Source: Acidimicrobiia bacterium (lineage in GTDB: Bacteria; Actinomycetota; Acidimicrobiia; Acidimicrobiales; VFJN01). Taken from it: DNA of 64,000 bases. The number at the start of each line of letters is the position of its first letter. Position 1 is the stretch's first letter. The position numbers and the translations under genes are program-made. This document shows, piece after piece, positions 9,401 to 16,474 of the stretch. The notes beneath the pieces are model-generated. The model did no database searches and was not told the origin of the DNA. It worked only from the letters and a program-made list of their open reading frames with translations. The DNA lies in the NCBI GenBank assembly GCA_009694375.1, contig SHVB01000003.1, forward strand, positions 124,001 to 188,000, in the 5' to 3' direction.

Positions 9401-9813
9401 ACCCCGTTCTGCGCTTTGGTGAGCCCGAGTGACAACTCGGCCCCGAACACCGTGGGTACCCCCACCGCTCGGGCCGCCTCCGCGAAGCGCACCACCCCGT
9501 AAAAACCGTCGTGGTCGGTGATGGCCAGGGCCTCTAGGCCCAGCCGAGCGGCCTCCTCGGCCAACTCCTCGGGATGACTGGCGCCATCGAGAAAACTGAA
9601 CGTGGAGTGGCAGTGCAACTCGGCGTAGGGGGTGACGTTGGTTCGGCGGGTCAGTCCCGGGGGCGGCTCGTAGGCCGACCGTACCGGTGACCATGCCGGG
9701 CTGTCGCCGCCGGTGGCCTCCACCGGCGCCCGGGCCGGGCGGCCGGGGTGGGCGCGATCCGACAACGTCCGTTCCAACTCCTTCCACGACACATCCGGAT
9801 TGGTGAACCCCAC
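6460..9813 (-). CDS. dnaE2: Error-prone DNA polymerase III alpha subunit DnaE2
   Basis: 1117 aa from GTG 9813. DnaE2 performs mutagenic translesion synthesis with ImuA' and ImuB during the SOS response. The PHP domain opens with YAELHCHSTFSFLDGASHPEEL and GLEALAITDHDGFYG. The polymerase core has the acidic motif PDIDIDIE and a typical fingers region (SYGFPESHSVSFAYLVY), followed by an OB-fold near the C-terminus. The frame is open to 9882, but the extra 23 codons run through a perfectly placed SOS promoter. From 9813 the protein (VGFTNPDVSWKELERTL) lines up with the start I recall for mycobacterial DnaE2 (MGWSNGPPSWAEMERVL). Confidence 0.93.
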   Translation of the reverse strand: MGFTNPDVSWKELERTLSDRAHPGRPARAPVEATGGDSPAWSPVRSAYEPPPGLTRRTNVTPYAELHCHSTFSFLDGASHPEELAEEAARLGLEALAITDHDGFYGVVRFAEAARAVGVPTVFGAELSLGLTKAQNGVPDPEGTHLLVLARDPEGYARLASVMSTAHLAGAEKGKPDYRDIAWDTVHGEHWLVLTGCRKGSVPAALERHGPAAAARELEALIATFGRANVVVELCDHGDPLDSHRNDALARLAIQAGVDVVATTNAHYATPAGRPLATAMAAVRARRSMDELDGWLPACAGAHLRSGDEQARRFARWPGAVERAAELGRACAFDLHLVAPRLPPFACPDGGSEMAYLRHLTATGAQSRYGSGGEERVAGAYRQIEHELAMIEQLGFPGYFLVVWDIVDFCRRSNIYCQGRGSAANSAVCYALGITNVDAVQLGLLFERFLSPERDGPPDIDIDIESGRREEVIQYVYAKYGRRHAAQVANVITYRAKSSIRDVAKALGYAPGQQDAWATQVDAGGGVAVTAQQQKVEQEIPADVLALAAALEHAPRHLGIHSGGMVICDRPIVEVCPVEWARMENRTVLQWDKDDCAAVGLVKFDLLGLGMLEVLHGCIDMVREVHGDLHVDLATLPQDDEVYDMLSRADSIGVFQVESRAQMATLPRLRPRVFYDLVVEVALIRPGPIQGGSVHPYIRRRNGQEEVTYLHPLLERSLNKTLGVPLFQEQLMQMAIDVAGFSPGEADMLRQAMGSKRSRERMERLHQRFAKGAGERGVSPDVIEVIWEQLAAFASYGFPESHSVSFAYLVYASSWLKRWYPAAFCAALLDAQPMGFYAPHTLVGDARRHGVEVRTPDLNASAAITTLEGEAPGKAGRSAAPVEWGRGGPAVRLGISSVRGIGRELARQIAAGRPYASPEDLARRVSLTLRQIEALATSGAFGGFDMSRREGIWAAGAVAQGGPDRLPGIVTGVAAPELPAMTAAESAQADLWSTGVSPDGHPTRFVREYLAAAGVVTAAGLAAVEAGRRVRVGGVVTHRQRPATAGGTLFINLEDETGLINVVVSKGCWAAHRQVARAAPAMLVRGRLERFEGVTNVIADRLEALPIAASTRSRDFR

Positions 9814-9819
9814 ATCGTC

Positions 9820-9848
9820 ATCATCGAACACCTGTTCGTAGTCGTCAA
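9820..9848 (-). promoter_or_regulatory. SOS promoter of dnaE2 with LexA box
   Basis: On the minus strand TTGACG (9843-9848), 17 bases, then GATGAT (9820-9825), six bases before GTG 9813. The spacer holds a LexA-type box. Plus-strand positions 9824-9839 read TCGAACACCTGTTCGT, 14 of 16 identical to the imuA' box and close to the actinobacterial consensus TCGAAC-N4-GTTCGA. Confidence 0.85.
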
Positions 9849-9889
9849 GCGGCGGCGGGCCCGGCCCGCCGTCGTGAAACACTCACGGC

Positions 9890-10075
9890 ATGACCCTCAC
9901 GATGCGAAAAGCCCAGCACCGGGCAGAGGGTCTCGGTACCGGGTTGGTTCAGGCCGCGCTCCATGATGAGCGCGCCCGGGGGAACACCGTGGCGGCGGGG
10001 GGGTGTGCCGCCGAGTTCGTCGACACGCACCCCACCGACGCCACCCTCCTCGCCTCCCCCGGTCCTCGCCGATGA
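9890..10075 (+). pseudogene. Remnant of a YjdJ-like GNAT N-acetyltransferase
   Basis: 61 aa. The reading EGLGTGLVQAALHDERARGNT followed by AEFVDTHPTDATLLAS matches the C-terminal half of the small YjdJ-type GNAT family (normally about 95-100 aa). The N-terminal half is absent because the divergent dnaE2 promoter lies immediately upstream, and the usual CPFV-type motif is degraded to GGCAA. Its stop overlaps the next ATG (ATGA), so it may still be translated and coupled to the hydrolase. Pseudogene is the likelier reading. Confidence 0.5.
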
Positions 10076-10833
10076 CCGACCTCGCTTACTCTGTCCACGG
10101 CGAAGGCTCCCCGTTCCTCTGGGCCCACGGGCTCACCAATAGCCGGGCGCAGGAGGAAACTGACGGCCTCTTCAACTGGACCCCACTAGCCCAGCAGGGT
10201 CACCAGGTAGTGCGCTATGACGCCCGGGGCCACGGACAGACCGGAGGGCCGCTGGATTCGGCGGCGTACCGCTGGCCCCAGTTGGCCATCGACCTCCTCG
10301 GATTGCTCGACACACTCGGCATCCAGCGCACCGCGGCGGGCGGGGCGTCGATGGGTTGCGCCACCCTGCTCTACGCCGCCATTGACGCCCCCGAGCGCTT
10401 CGATCGTCTCGTGCTCGTGATCCCACCCACCGCCTGGGAGACCCGCGCCGGGCAAGCCGAGCAGTATGAGGGGTCGGCCCGCTACGTGGAGAAGGCCGGC
10501 AAACCGGCCTGGCTGCTGGCGGCGGCGTCGGCCCCCCGCCCGGAGGTGTTCGCTGGTCTTCCCCCCTTCCCCGCCACCGCCGATATCCCCGAGAAACTCC
10601 TCCCCTTTGTGCTGCGGGGGGCGGCCGCCTCGGATCTGCCGCCCCCCGATGCCATCGCCACCATCACCCAACCCACCCTGGTGTTGGCCTGGAGAGGCGA
10701 TGCCGGTCATCCCGTATCCACCGCCGAACAACTGGCGGTACTCCTTCCCGATGCCCGCCTCCGCATAGCCACCGACCTCAGCGAGGTGCTCTCCTGGCCG
10801 GCGCAAGTCGCCGCCTTCCTCGATGCGCCCTAA
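10072..10833 (+). CDS. Alpha/beta-fold hydrolase
   Basis: 253 aa from ATG 10072, overlapping the preceding stop. Alpha/beta-hydrolase features: oxyanion region LWAHGLTNSR, YDARGHGQTG, and nucleophile elbow GASMG. The C-terminal acid region is LAWRGDAGHPVST. The catalytic His normally found near the C-terminus is missing: the segment reads IATDLSEVLSWPAQVAAFL. Either the triad is altered or the His of GDAGHP substitutes. Substrate unknown. Confidence 0.82.
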   Translation: MTDLAYSVHGEGSPFLWAHGLTNSRAQEETDGLFNWTPLAQQGHQVVRYDARGHGQTGGPLDSAAYRWPQLAIDLLGLLDTLGIQRTAAGGASMGCATLLYAAIDAPERFDRLVLVIPPTAWETRAGQAEQYEGSARYVEKAGKPAWLLAAASAPRPEVFAGLPPFPATADIPEKLLPFVLRGAAASDLPPPDAIATITQPTLVLAWRGDAGHPVSTAEQLAVLLPDARLRIATDLSEVLSWPAQVAAFLDAP

Positions 10834-10867
10834 CCTGAGCATGCGCACCAAAGATCAGGGGAATCCG

Positions 10868-12049
10868 ATGCCCTATATCGAAGGCCGCGTCGTCCACGAT
10901 GCCGACGCCCACATTATGGAAGAGCCCACCTGGCTCCTGGACCACGCCGACCCATCGGTGCGGGCAAAGTTGCAACCCAACGCGGACCTCGCCCTGTCTC
11001 CGGGTGAGGCCGAGGCGATCGATCAGATGAAGGCCCGCCACGCCGACCCCGTCTTCCGGGCGCGTGATGCCGAGGAGATCATGGATCGTAAGAACTTCAA
11101 AGCCACCGGCAGCACCATTGCCGCTGATCGTCCCCTTGCCCTCGATCTGCTCGGCGTGGCTAGTCAGTTGCTCTTCAACACCTTCAACAACGGTCACCTG
11201 CTGCGGTTGGAACGCAGCGGCGACGTGGATCTCGCCTACGGCGCCGCCACCGCCCACAACCGCGGCATGGTCGAGTTCTGTTCGGTCGATCCCCGTCTCC
11301 TGCCCACCTGCTATGTCCCCCTCGCCAACTTCGAGCGTTCGGCCGCCATCGCCGGCGAGGCCCTCGCCATGGGGGCCGCCGCCCTCCTCATCCCGAGTGG
11401 GTGCCCCAACGAGCACTCGCCCAGCCACCTCGGCCTCGATCCGGTGTGGCGCCAGGCGGAGGAAGCCGGGATTCCGATCGTGCTGCACGTGGGTGGCGGG
11501 GGCCAACTACTCCACCCGAGCTACTTCGTAAACGGCGGGGCCTATGTGCCGGACTTCCACGGCGGCGATGAGAACTTCCGCTCGGTGGACTACATGGCTA
11601 TCCCCGGGCCCCCCACCCAAACACTGGCCACCATGATCTTCGATGGGGTCCTCGAGCGGCATCCGGCCCTGAAGATCGGCGTCATCGAGCAGGGGGCGAT
11701 CTGGATGCCAGGCTGGATGCGCCAGATGGAGAGCGCCTTCGACGCCTTCGCGAAGCACGAGGCGCGGCTGCGGAATCTCTCGCTGCGCCCCAGTGAGTTT
11801 GTGCGCCGCCAAATCCGGGCCACGCCCTATCCCACCGAGGACGTGCGCTGGATCGTGGAGCAGGCTGGGAGTGAGGTGCCCTTGTTCTCCACCGACTACC
11901 CCCACGTTGAAGGGGGGCGGCGGCCGATGGAGCGATTCGAGACGAGTCTCGGAGACGCCTCCGAGGCCGTGCGTCAGGCGTTCTACGCCGACAACTTCAT
12001 CGACCTCATGGGCACAGCGCTCAGCCGACTGCCGGTGCCGGCCCACTAA
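10868..12049 (+). CDS. Amidohydrolase-family (PF04909) metal-dependent hydrolase
   Basis: 393 aa from ATG 10868, preceded by AGGGGA at a good distance. TIM-barrel hydrolase/decarboxylase type: N-terminal DADAHIMEEP metal motif, central VLHVGGG, and C-terminal FSTDYPHVEGG with the conserved Asp. Family members act on aromatic carboxylates or CoA-linked cyclic compounds; the substrate is not identifiable. A second family member lies at 16475-17647. Confidence 0.85.
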   Translation: MPYIEGRVVHDADAHIMEEPTWLLDHADPSVRAKLQPNADLALSPGEAEAIDQMKARHADPVFRARDAEEIMDRKNFKATGSTIAADRPLALDLLGVASQLLFNTFNNGHLLRLERSGDVDLAYGAATAHNRGMVEFCSVDPRLLPTCYVPLANFERSAAIAGEALAMGAAALLIPSGCPNEHSPSHLGLDPVWRQAEEAGIPIVLHVGGGGQLLHPSYFVNGGAYVPDFHGGDENFRSVDYMAIPGPPTQTLATMIFDGVLERHPALKIGVIEQGAIWMPGWMRQMESAFDAFAKHEARLRNLSLRPSEFVRRQIRATPYPTEDVRWIVEQAGSEVPLFSTDYPHVEGGRRPMERFETSLGDASEAVRQAFYADNFIDLMGTALSRLPVPAH

Positions 12050-12085
12050 CCCCGAGGGCGGGCGCCGGGCCCACCCGCTCCTCGC

Positions 12086-12679
12086 TCAGGCTTCGTCGTC
12101 TTCCGAGCGCCCGCCATGAACCACAAAGGCCGCCACCACCCCGCCGAGGGCACCGAAGACGTGGCTCTGCCAGGAGACTCCCGGCCGGGGGAACAGCCCC
12201 CACAGCGCTCCCCCGTAGACCACGAAGGTGATGACCCCCACGATGAGGTAGCCGACCTGACGGTCGAACAGGCCCCGCAGCAAGAGGTAGGTGAAGTAGC
12301 CAAACACCAAGCCGCTCGCCCCGATGTGGATCGACTGGGATGAGCCCGTCAGCCAGGTGCCCGCCCCGGCCACCAACCCAATGATGACCGTCACCTTCAC
12401 GAAGCGGCGGGCGCCCCCCAGAGCGACCACGCTGCCCATCACCAGAAAGGGAAGGGTGTTGGCCACCAGGTGACCGAACCCGTCGTGGAGGAATGGGGAA
12501 GCGACGATGCCGTCGAGCCCATCCACGCGCCGGGGCCGAATGCCGAAACGGTCGAGGCCGCCACCGAGGGGAATGTCCACCAACTCCACCCCCCACATCA
12601 TCGCCACCATCAGCCCCAGCGGGATCCACGCGGCGAACCTGCGCCGGGGCAGAGCCTGCTGCACTCCCTCGGTGTCCAC
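12086..12679 (-). CDS. Rhomboid-family intramembrane serine protease
   Basis: 197 aa with about six transmembrane segments. The catalytic dyad is visible: GASG with Ser122 and QSH with His173; HLVAN (His70, Asn74) supplies the oxyanion side. Rhomboids cleave membrane-protein substrates within the bilayer. The protein is short and ends in an acidic tail (RSEDDEA). The GTG start at 12679 gives a conventional N-terminus. It is divergent from the GlcD-like gene. Confidence 0.88.
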   Translation of the reverse strand: MDTEGVQQALPRRRFAAWIPLGLMVAMMWGVELVDIPLGGGLDRFGIRPRRVDGLDGIVASPFLHDGFGHLVANTLPFLVMGSVVALGGARRFVKVTVIIGLVAGAGTWLTGSSQSIHIGASGLVFGYFTYLLLRGLFDRQVGYLIVGVITFVVYGGALWGLFPRPGVSWQSHVFGALGGVVAAFVVHGGRSEDDEA

Positions 12680-12742
12680 CGCACCATCGTGCCAGGCCGA
12701 AGGGCCCGGTGCCGCGCACCGGACGGCGTGCCCACCGCGCCC

Positions 12743-12748
12743 TAGTGT
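12743..12748 (+). promoter_or_regulatory. -10 hexamer TAGTGT of the GlcD-like gene
   Basis: TAGTGT, eight bases before ATG 12757. The AGGGG just before the ATG is too close to act as a ribosome-binding site, so the transcript is probably leaderless. Confidence 0.45.
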
Positions 12749-12756
12749 CCCAGGGG

Positions 12757-14133
12757 ATGACCCCCCTCGCGCACCCCGCGCCCGCCGTCGCCCTCCAGGC
12801 GCTTCGCGATGCCCTACCCGACGCGGCGGTAGAGACCGACGTCGACGTCATGGATCGTTACCGCTACGACCGCGCCACCACGGTGGTCCCTGGTACCCCC
12901 CTGGCCCTGGTGCGCGCCACCAGCACCAGCGATGTGCAGGCCACGCTGCGGGTGGCCAGCCAGTACGCAATACCGGTGGTGCCGCGCGGAGCCGGCAGCG
13001 GACTCTCCGGTGGTTCCTGTGCGATCGATGGGGCCATCACCCTGAGCACCGAAGGCATGCGGGCCATCACCGTCGACCCTGCCGCCATGGTGGCGGTGGT
13101 TCAACCCGGCCTCCTCAATGTCGAGGTAAAAGCCGCCGCCCGGGTGCACGACCTCTGGTATCCACCCGATCCGTCGTCGTTCGAGATCTGTTCGATCGGC
13201 GGGAACCTAGCCACCAACGCCGGCGGATTGTGCTGCGTGAAATACGGCGTGACCACCGACTACGTGTTGGGCCTGGAGGTGGTGCTCGCCGATGGCCGTG
13301 CCCTTCGTCTCGGTGGCTCCACGATCAAAGACGTAGCCGGGTACGACCTCAAGCGGCTCTTCGTGGGCTCGGAGGGCACCCTCGGGATCATCACCGAAGC
13401 CACCCTGCGCCTGCGCCCTCTCCCCCCGCCTACCACCACCATCATCGCCACCTTCCCCGATGTGGTGGCCGCGGGCCACGCTGTTACTGCGGTGATGGCC
13501 AGTGTTCGCCCGGCGGCCCTCGAACTGATGGACGCGGCGGCGGTGGCCGCGGTGGAAGCCGTGCGACCCATGGGCCTCGACCCCTCGATCGGCGCGTTGC
13601 TCCTGGCCCAGGTGGACGGTTCTGCCTCCGAGGCAACAGCGGTGGCCGCTTGTTTCACCCAGGCCGGGGCCACCTACGTCGCCGTGTCCGACGATCCCGA
13701 GGAGGGCGAAATGCTCATGGCGGCGCGGCGGATGGTGATCCCGTGCGTCGAGCGATTGGGCACGGTGCTCATCGAAGACGTCAGTGTGCCGATTCCGCGT
13801 ATCCCCGACCTGGTGGCGGCGGTGGTGACCATTGCGGAGCGTCACGGCACGGCCATTCCCGTCATCGGACACGCTGGTGACGGCAACTTCCACCCACTGG
13901 TGACCTTCGATGCTCGCGATCCGGAGGCCACCGCCCGAGCCGAGGACGCCTTCGACGCGGTGATGGAGGCCGCGCTGGCGCTCGGTGGCAGCATCACCGG
14001 CGAACACGGCATCGGCACCCTCAAGGCCCGCCACCTCGCCCAGCAACTCGGCCCCGATGTGATGGAGATCACCCGGGCGGTGAAAGCCGCCCTTGACCCA
14101 GCCGGGATTCTCAATCCCGGCAAGTGGGTGTGA
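12757..14133 (+). CDS. glcD: FAD-linked oxidase, glycolate oxidase subunit GlcD-like
   Basis: 458 aa. PCMH-type FAD domain: VVPRGAGSGLSGGSC, GGNLATNAGGLCCVKYGVT, and STIKDVAGYDLKRLFVGSEG. The C-terminal FAD-oxidase domain ends with the metal/substrate motif HAGDGNFHP and GEHGIGTLK. Such enzymes oxidise 2-hydroxy acids such as glycolate or D-lactate; no GlcE or GlcF partner is adjacent. The open frame extends upstream to 12493, but that part is antisense to the rhomboid gene and ATG 12757 starts the conserved protein. Confidence 0.88.
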   Translation: MTPLAHPAPAVALQALRDALPDAAVETDVDVMDRYRYDRATTVVPGTPLALVRATSTSDVQATLRVASQYAIPVVPRGAGSGLSGGSCAIDGAITLSTEGMRAITVDPAAMVAVVQPGLLNVEVKAAARVHDLWYPPDPSSFEICSIGGNLATNAGGLCCVKYGVTTDYVLGLEVVLADGRALRLGGSTIKDVAGYDLKRLFVGSEGTLGIITEATLRLRPLPPPTTTIIATFPDVVAAGHAVTAVMASVRPAALELMDAAAVAAVEAVRPMGLDPSIGALLLAQVDGSASEATAVAACFTQAGATYVAVSDDPEEGEMLMAARRMVIPCVERLGTVLIEDVSVPIPRIPDLVAAVVTIAERHGTAIPVIGHAGDGNFHPLVTFDARDPEATARAEDAFDAVMEAALALGGSITGEHGIGTLKARHLAQQLGPDVMEITRAVKAALDPAGILNPGKWV

Positions 14134-14167
14134 CCTCCCCGATTCCTGCGCCCGCCCACCGGCGGCT

Positions 14168-15730
14168 TCAGTCGTAGGTGGCCTCCACCCGCCACCGGCC
14201 CAACTCGAGGACGAAAAGGCGGGCCTGCCCGTCGTTGGTCACGACCTGGAGACGGGCGCGACGGCGGCGACGGGCCGTGTCCCACCCCCACTCTTCAAGC
14301 GGCCAGGGCCCGGCCCAGTGGAGAACCTCCGCCCACGGGCCCCCCGCTACCGATACCCGCCAGGGGGGGGCCGATAGCGCACCCCGGCCGCTCACCAGCA
14401 CAACATCCCCGGCGGCATCAACCACCTCGGCTCCCGGCGGATCGCCGTGAACCCACGCCGGTGACGGGGTTGGCAACCGGCCCGGCCACGGACCCACCAC
14501 CCGATCGCGGTGCGCCTCGGGACGAGCGGCGGCGAGGTCTACCGCGGCGGCAGACACCAACACGACCTGGGTGGCAGGGTCGCGGCTCCCGCGCCACTCG
14601 GGCACCGCCACCGATTCCATACCGAGGAGGCCCTGCACCCGCGCCACGGCACGGCTGGCCCGATCGACGGTGGCGATGTCGCTTCCCCAGAATCCGAGTT
14701 GCGGGCCACCGGCGGGCACGATCTCTTCCGGGGTGAGCCACAGGCGACTGATACCAGAGGTGGGCCGGTGCCGCGCCGACCCCTGAAGCCAGCCATCGAG
14801 TTGCCAGCGGAGCCGATCGGCTATCGCCGCCGCGGTGAGGATGCCCTCAGCCCGCCACACCCGTTCGAGGTGTTCACCGTGCTCGGTCTCCGCCCCGATC
14901 ACCACCCGCGTACAGGCCGATCCCCTCCGCCACAGTCGGTCGTGTAGTTCCTCGGCCAGACCGCGAGCCAGGAAGGCCGCCGGGGCCACCGTGTCGGCCG
15001 GGGGATCCAAGACGGTGCTCACGGTGAGATCAGCGGGGGGCGGACCCAGTGCCGGTGGGCGCTCGTCGAGACCCGCGGCTAGCCGCCAGGCCGCCTGACC
15101 CGGCTTCCCAAAGCGGGCCAGCATGTCGCGTTCAGGCAACGCCGCTAACGCGCCGAGCGTGCCCACCCCGAGGCGACCGAGTACGTCCACCAACTCAGGC
15201 CGATCCAGCGTGGCCGCCGGAAGCGGAGCCAGAAAAGCGGGGGTACCCCCCACCGGAACAACCGCCGTCCAACGGGCGATCTCGGCGGCCAGGGTGGCCG
15301 CGAAGATGCCATCGGCGACCCCCACCCGGGCGCGGCCCCGCTCCCCCAGTACCTCGCTCACAATGGCGTGGGTGCGGGACACCAACCCCTCGTCGCCCCC
15401 GAAAAAGCGAGACGGCCCCCGGGTGGGAAAGGCCACTTCTCCCGGGCGGGTGATCTCCACCCGGGGAGTGAGGGCATCGAGACTGGCCACGATGGGTTCG
15501 AAGGCCCGGGCGTCACGGGCGGGGTCGCCGGCGATGACCAGCAGTGAAGGACAGCGCGATTGTGCCTCCCGTCGCCGCTGATACAACGCCACCCCATGCT
15601 CCCGGGCAGCCGGCGAGGTAGCCGTCACCCGATTGGCGTGAAACACCGCGGCGGGTACCTGGGGGGACACTCCCGCCGCGGTGATGGACCAGTCGGTGCA
15701 TTCCACCACCAGTGTGCGCAAGCCAACCAC
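14168..15730 (-). CDS. imuB: ImuB, catalytically inactive Y-family polymerase
   Basis: 520 aa from GTG 15730 (TTG 15721 also possible), starting four bases after the imuA' stop. ImuB is the adaptor of the ImuA'-ImuB-DnaE2 mutasome. The N-terminus LRTLVVECTDWSITAAG aligns with Y-family polymerases, but where an SxDE acidic motif would sit it reads RPGEVAFPTRG, as expected for the inactive ImuB type. A beta-clamp-binding motif, QLGFWG, is at residues 344-349 (I recall QLPLWG in mycobacteria). The long C-terminal region should contact ImuA' and DnaE2. Confidence 0.9.
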   Translation of the reverse strand: MVGLRTLVVECTDWSITAAGVSPQVPAAVFHANRVTATSPAAREHGVALYQRRREAQSRCPSLLVIAGDPARDARAFEPIVASLDALTPRVEITRPGEVAFPTRGPSRFFGGDEGLVSRTHAIVSEVLGERGRARVGVADGIFAATLAAEIARWTAVVPVGGTPAFLAPLPAATLDRPELVDVLGRLGVGTLGALAALPERDMLARFGKPGQAAWRLAAGLDERPPALGPPPADLTVSTVLDPPADTVAPAAFLARGLAEELHDRLWRRGSACTRVVIGAETEHGEHLERVWRAEGILTAAAIADRLRWQLDGWLQGSARHRPTSGISRLWLTPEEIVPAGGPQLGFWGSDIATVDRASRAVARVQGLLGMESVAVPEWRGSRDPATQVVLVSAAAVDLAAARPEAHRDRVVGPWPGRLPTPSPAWVHGDPPGAEVVDAAGDVVLVSGRGALSAPPWRVSVAGGPWAEVLHWAGPWPLEEWGWDTARRRRRARLQVVTNDGQARLFVLELGRWRVEATYD

Positions 15731-15734
15731 GGAC

Positions 15735-16436
15735 TCAGCGCAGCGAGCGCAACGAGCGGACGGGAGCGAGGGCGACCTCTTGCACTTTCCCATCCGGACC
15801 CGGGAGCCAAAAGTCCGCCCGGCGAGGCGACGCAGCCTCGCCTCGACCGCCCCGGATGATCCGCACCTTACGGGCCCGCAAATGGCCATGTCCGTTGTCG
15901 AGGCCCTCCCAGCGGGCCCGGGACACCTCGAGTTGGAGGTCAGCTCCCTCGGGCCAGCCCACCCCCACGAGCAACAGTACGACCCCGCGTTCACGGGCGC
16001 GGGCAGCCAGTCGCCGCGCCTCGGCCGGGCGCGCCCCCACCCGGTCGGCGGGGAGGATGATGAGGTCGAAGCCGTCGATCAACGCCGCCACTACTCCCCC
16101 CCAGGCATCCCGGGTGGGGGCTGTTACCACGACGAGTCGCTCGAGGGCTACGCCCATCTCGTCGGCCGCGACAAAACCGAGTGACGCTAGGCCCACAGCC
16201 GCCACCCAGCACCCCGTCTGGGAGGCCTCGGCCACCAGGGCCAGAGCCAGGGAAGTGCCACCCCCCACTCCCACCGCCGAGCCAACCGACACCGTGGCTC
16301 CCCGTCGCAGTCCGGCCCCGGGGAGCAGGGTGGCAAAGGCCGGCAGCACGGGCAGTCGCCGCTCGGCGGTCAAGGTGACCGGCCGTATCCGTTCGGTTAG
16401 TTCCGCCAGCGTGCTCGGAACTGCCTCACTGCCCAT
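15735..16436 (-). CDS. imuA': ImuA', mutasome accessory protein
   Basis: 233 aa from ATG 16436, first gene of the imuA'-imuB operon. It is the divergent actinobacterial ImuA' type, distantly RecA-like: the Walker-A region is degenerate (VGVGGGTSLALALVAEASQ), followed by FDLIILPADRVGARP. It is needed for damage-induced mutagenesis with ImuB and DnaE2. The open frame extends to 16673, but the SOS promoter lies directly upstream of 16436 with the same spacing as at dnaE2, which fixes the start. Confidence 0.85.
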   Translation of the reverse strand: MGSEAVPSTLAELTERIRPVTLTAERRLPVLPAFATLLPGAGLRRGATVSVGSAVGVGGGTSLALALVAEASQTGCWVAAVGLASLGFVAADEMGVALERLVVVTAPTRDAWGGVVAALIDGFDLIILPADRVGARPAEARRLAARARERGVVLLLVGVGWPEGADLQLEVSRARWEGLDNGHGHLRARKVRIIRGGRGEAASPRRADFWLPGPDGKVQEVALAPVRSLRSLR

Positions 16437-16443
16437 ACCCAAC

Positions 16444-16472
16444 AGCATCGAACACTTGTTCGATGCTGTCAA
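16444..16472 (-). promoter_or_regulatory. SOS promoter of imuA'-imuB with LexA box
   Basis: Minus-strand TTGACA (16467-16472), 17 bases, GATGCT (16444-16449), seven bases, then ATG 16436. The LexA box TCGAACACTTGTTCGA (16448-16463) fills the spacer and reaches into the -10. It sits in a longer inverted repeat with 13-base perfect arms (16442-16454 and 16457-16469). Confidence 0.9.
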
Positions 16473-16474
16473 AC

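Noticed and set aside
10823-10867. Upstream starts for the amidohydrolase at 10868
   Set aside because: The extension overlaps the hydrolase stop and includes the ribosome-binding site AGGGGA of ATG 10868.
12050-12085. GC-rich inverted repeat between converging genes as a bidirectional terminator
   Set aside because: Only about five base pairs form a stem, so it is not distinguishable from background at this GC content.
12507-13880. A 457-codon open frame on the plus strand
   Set aside because: It overlaps the GlcD-like gene in another frame, is low in complexity (Arg/Gly/His/Pro) and has no homology; it is a shadow caused by high GC.
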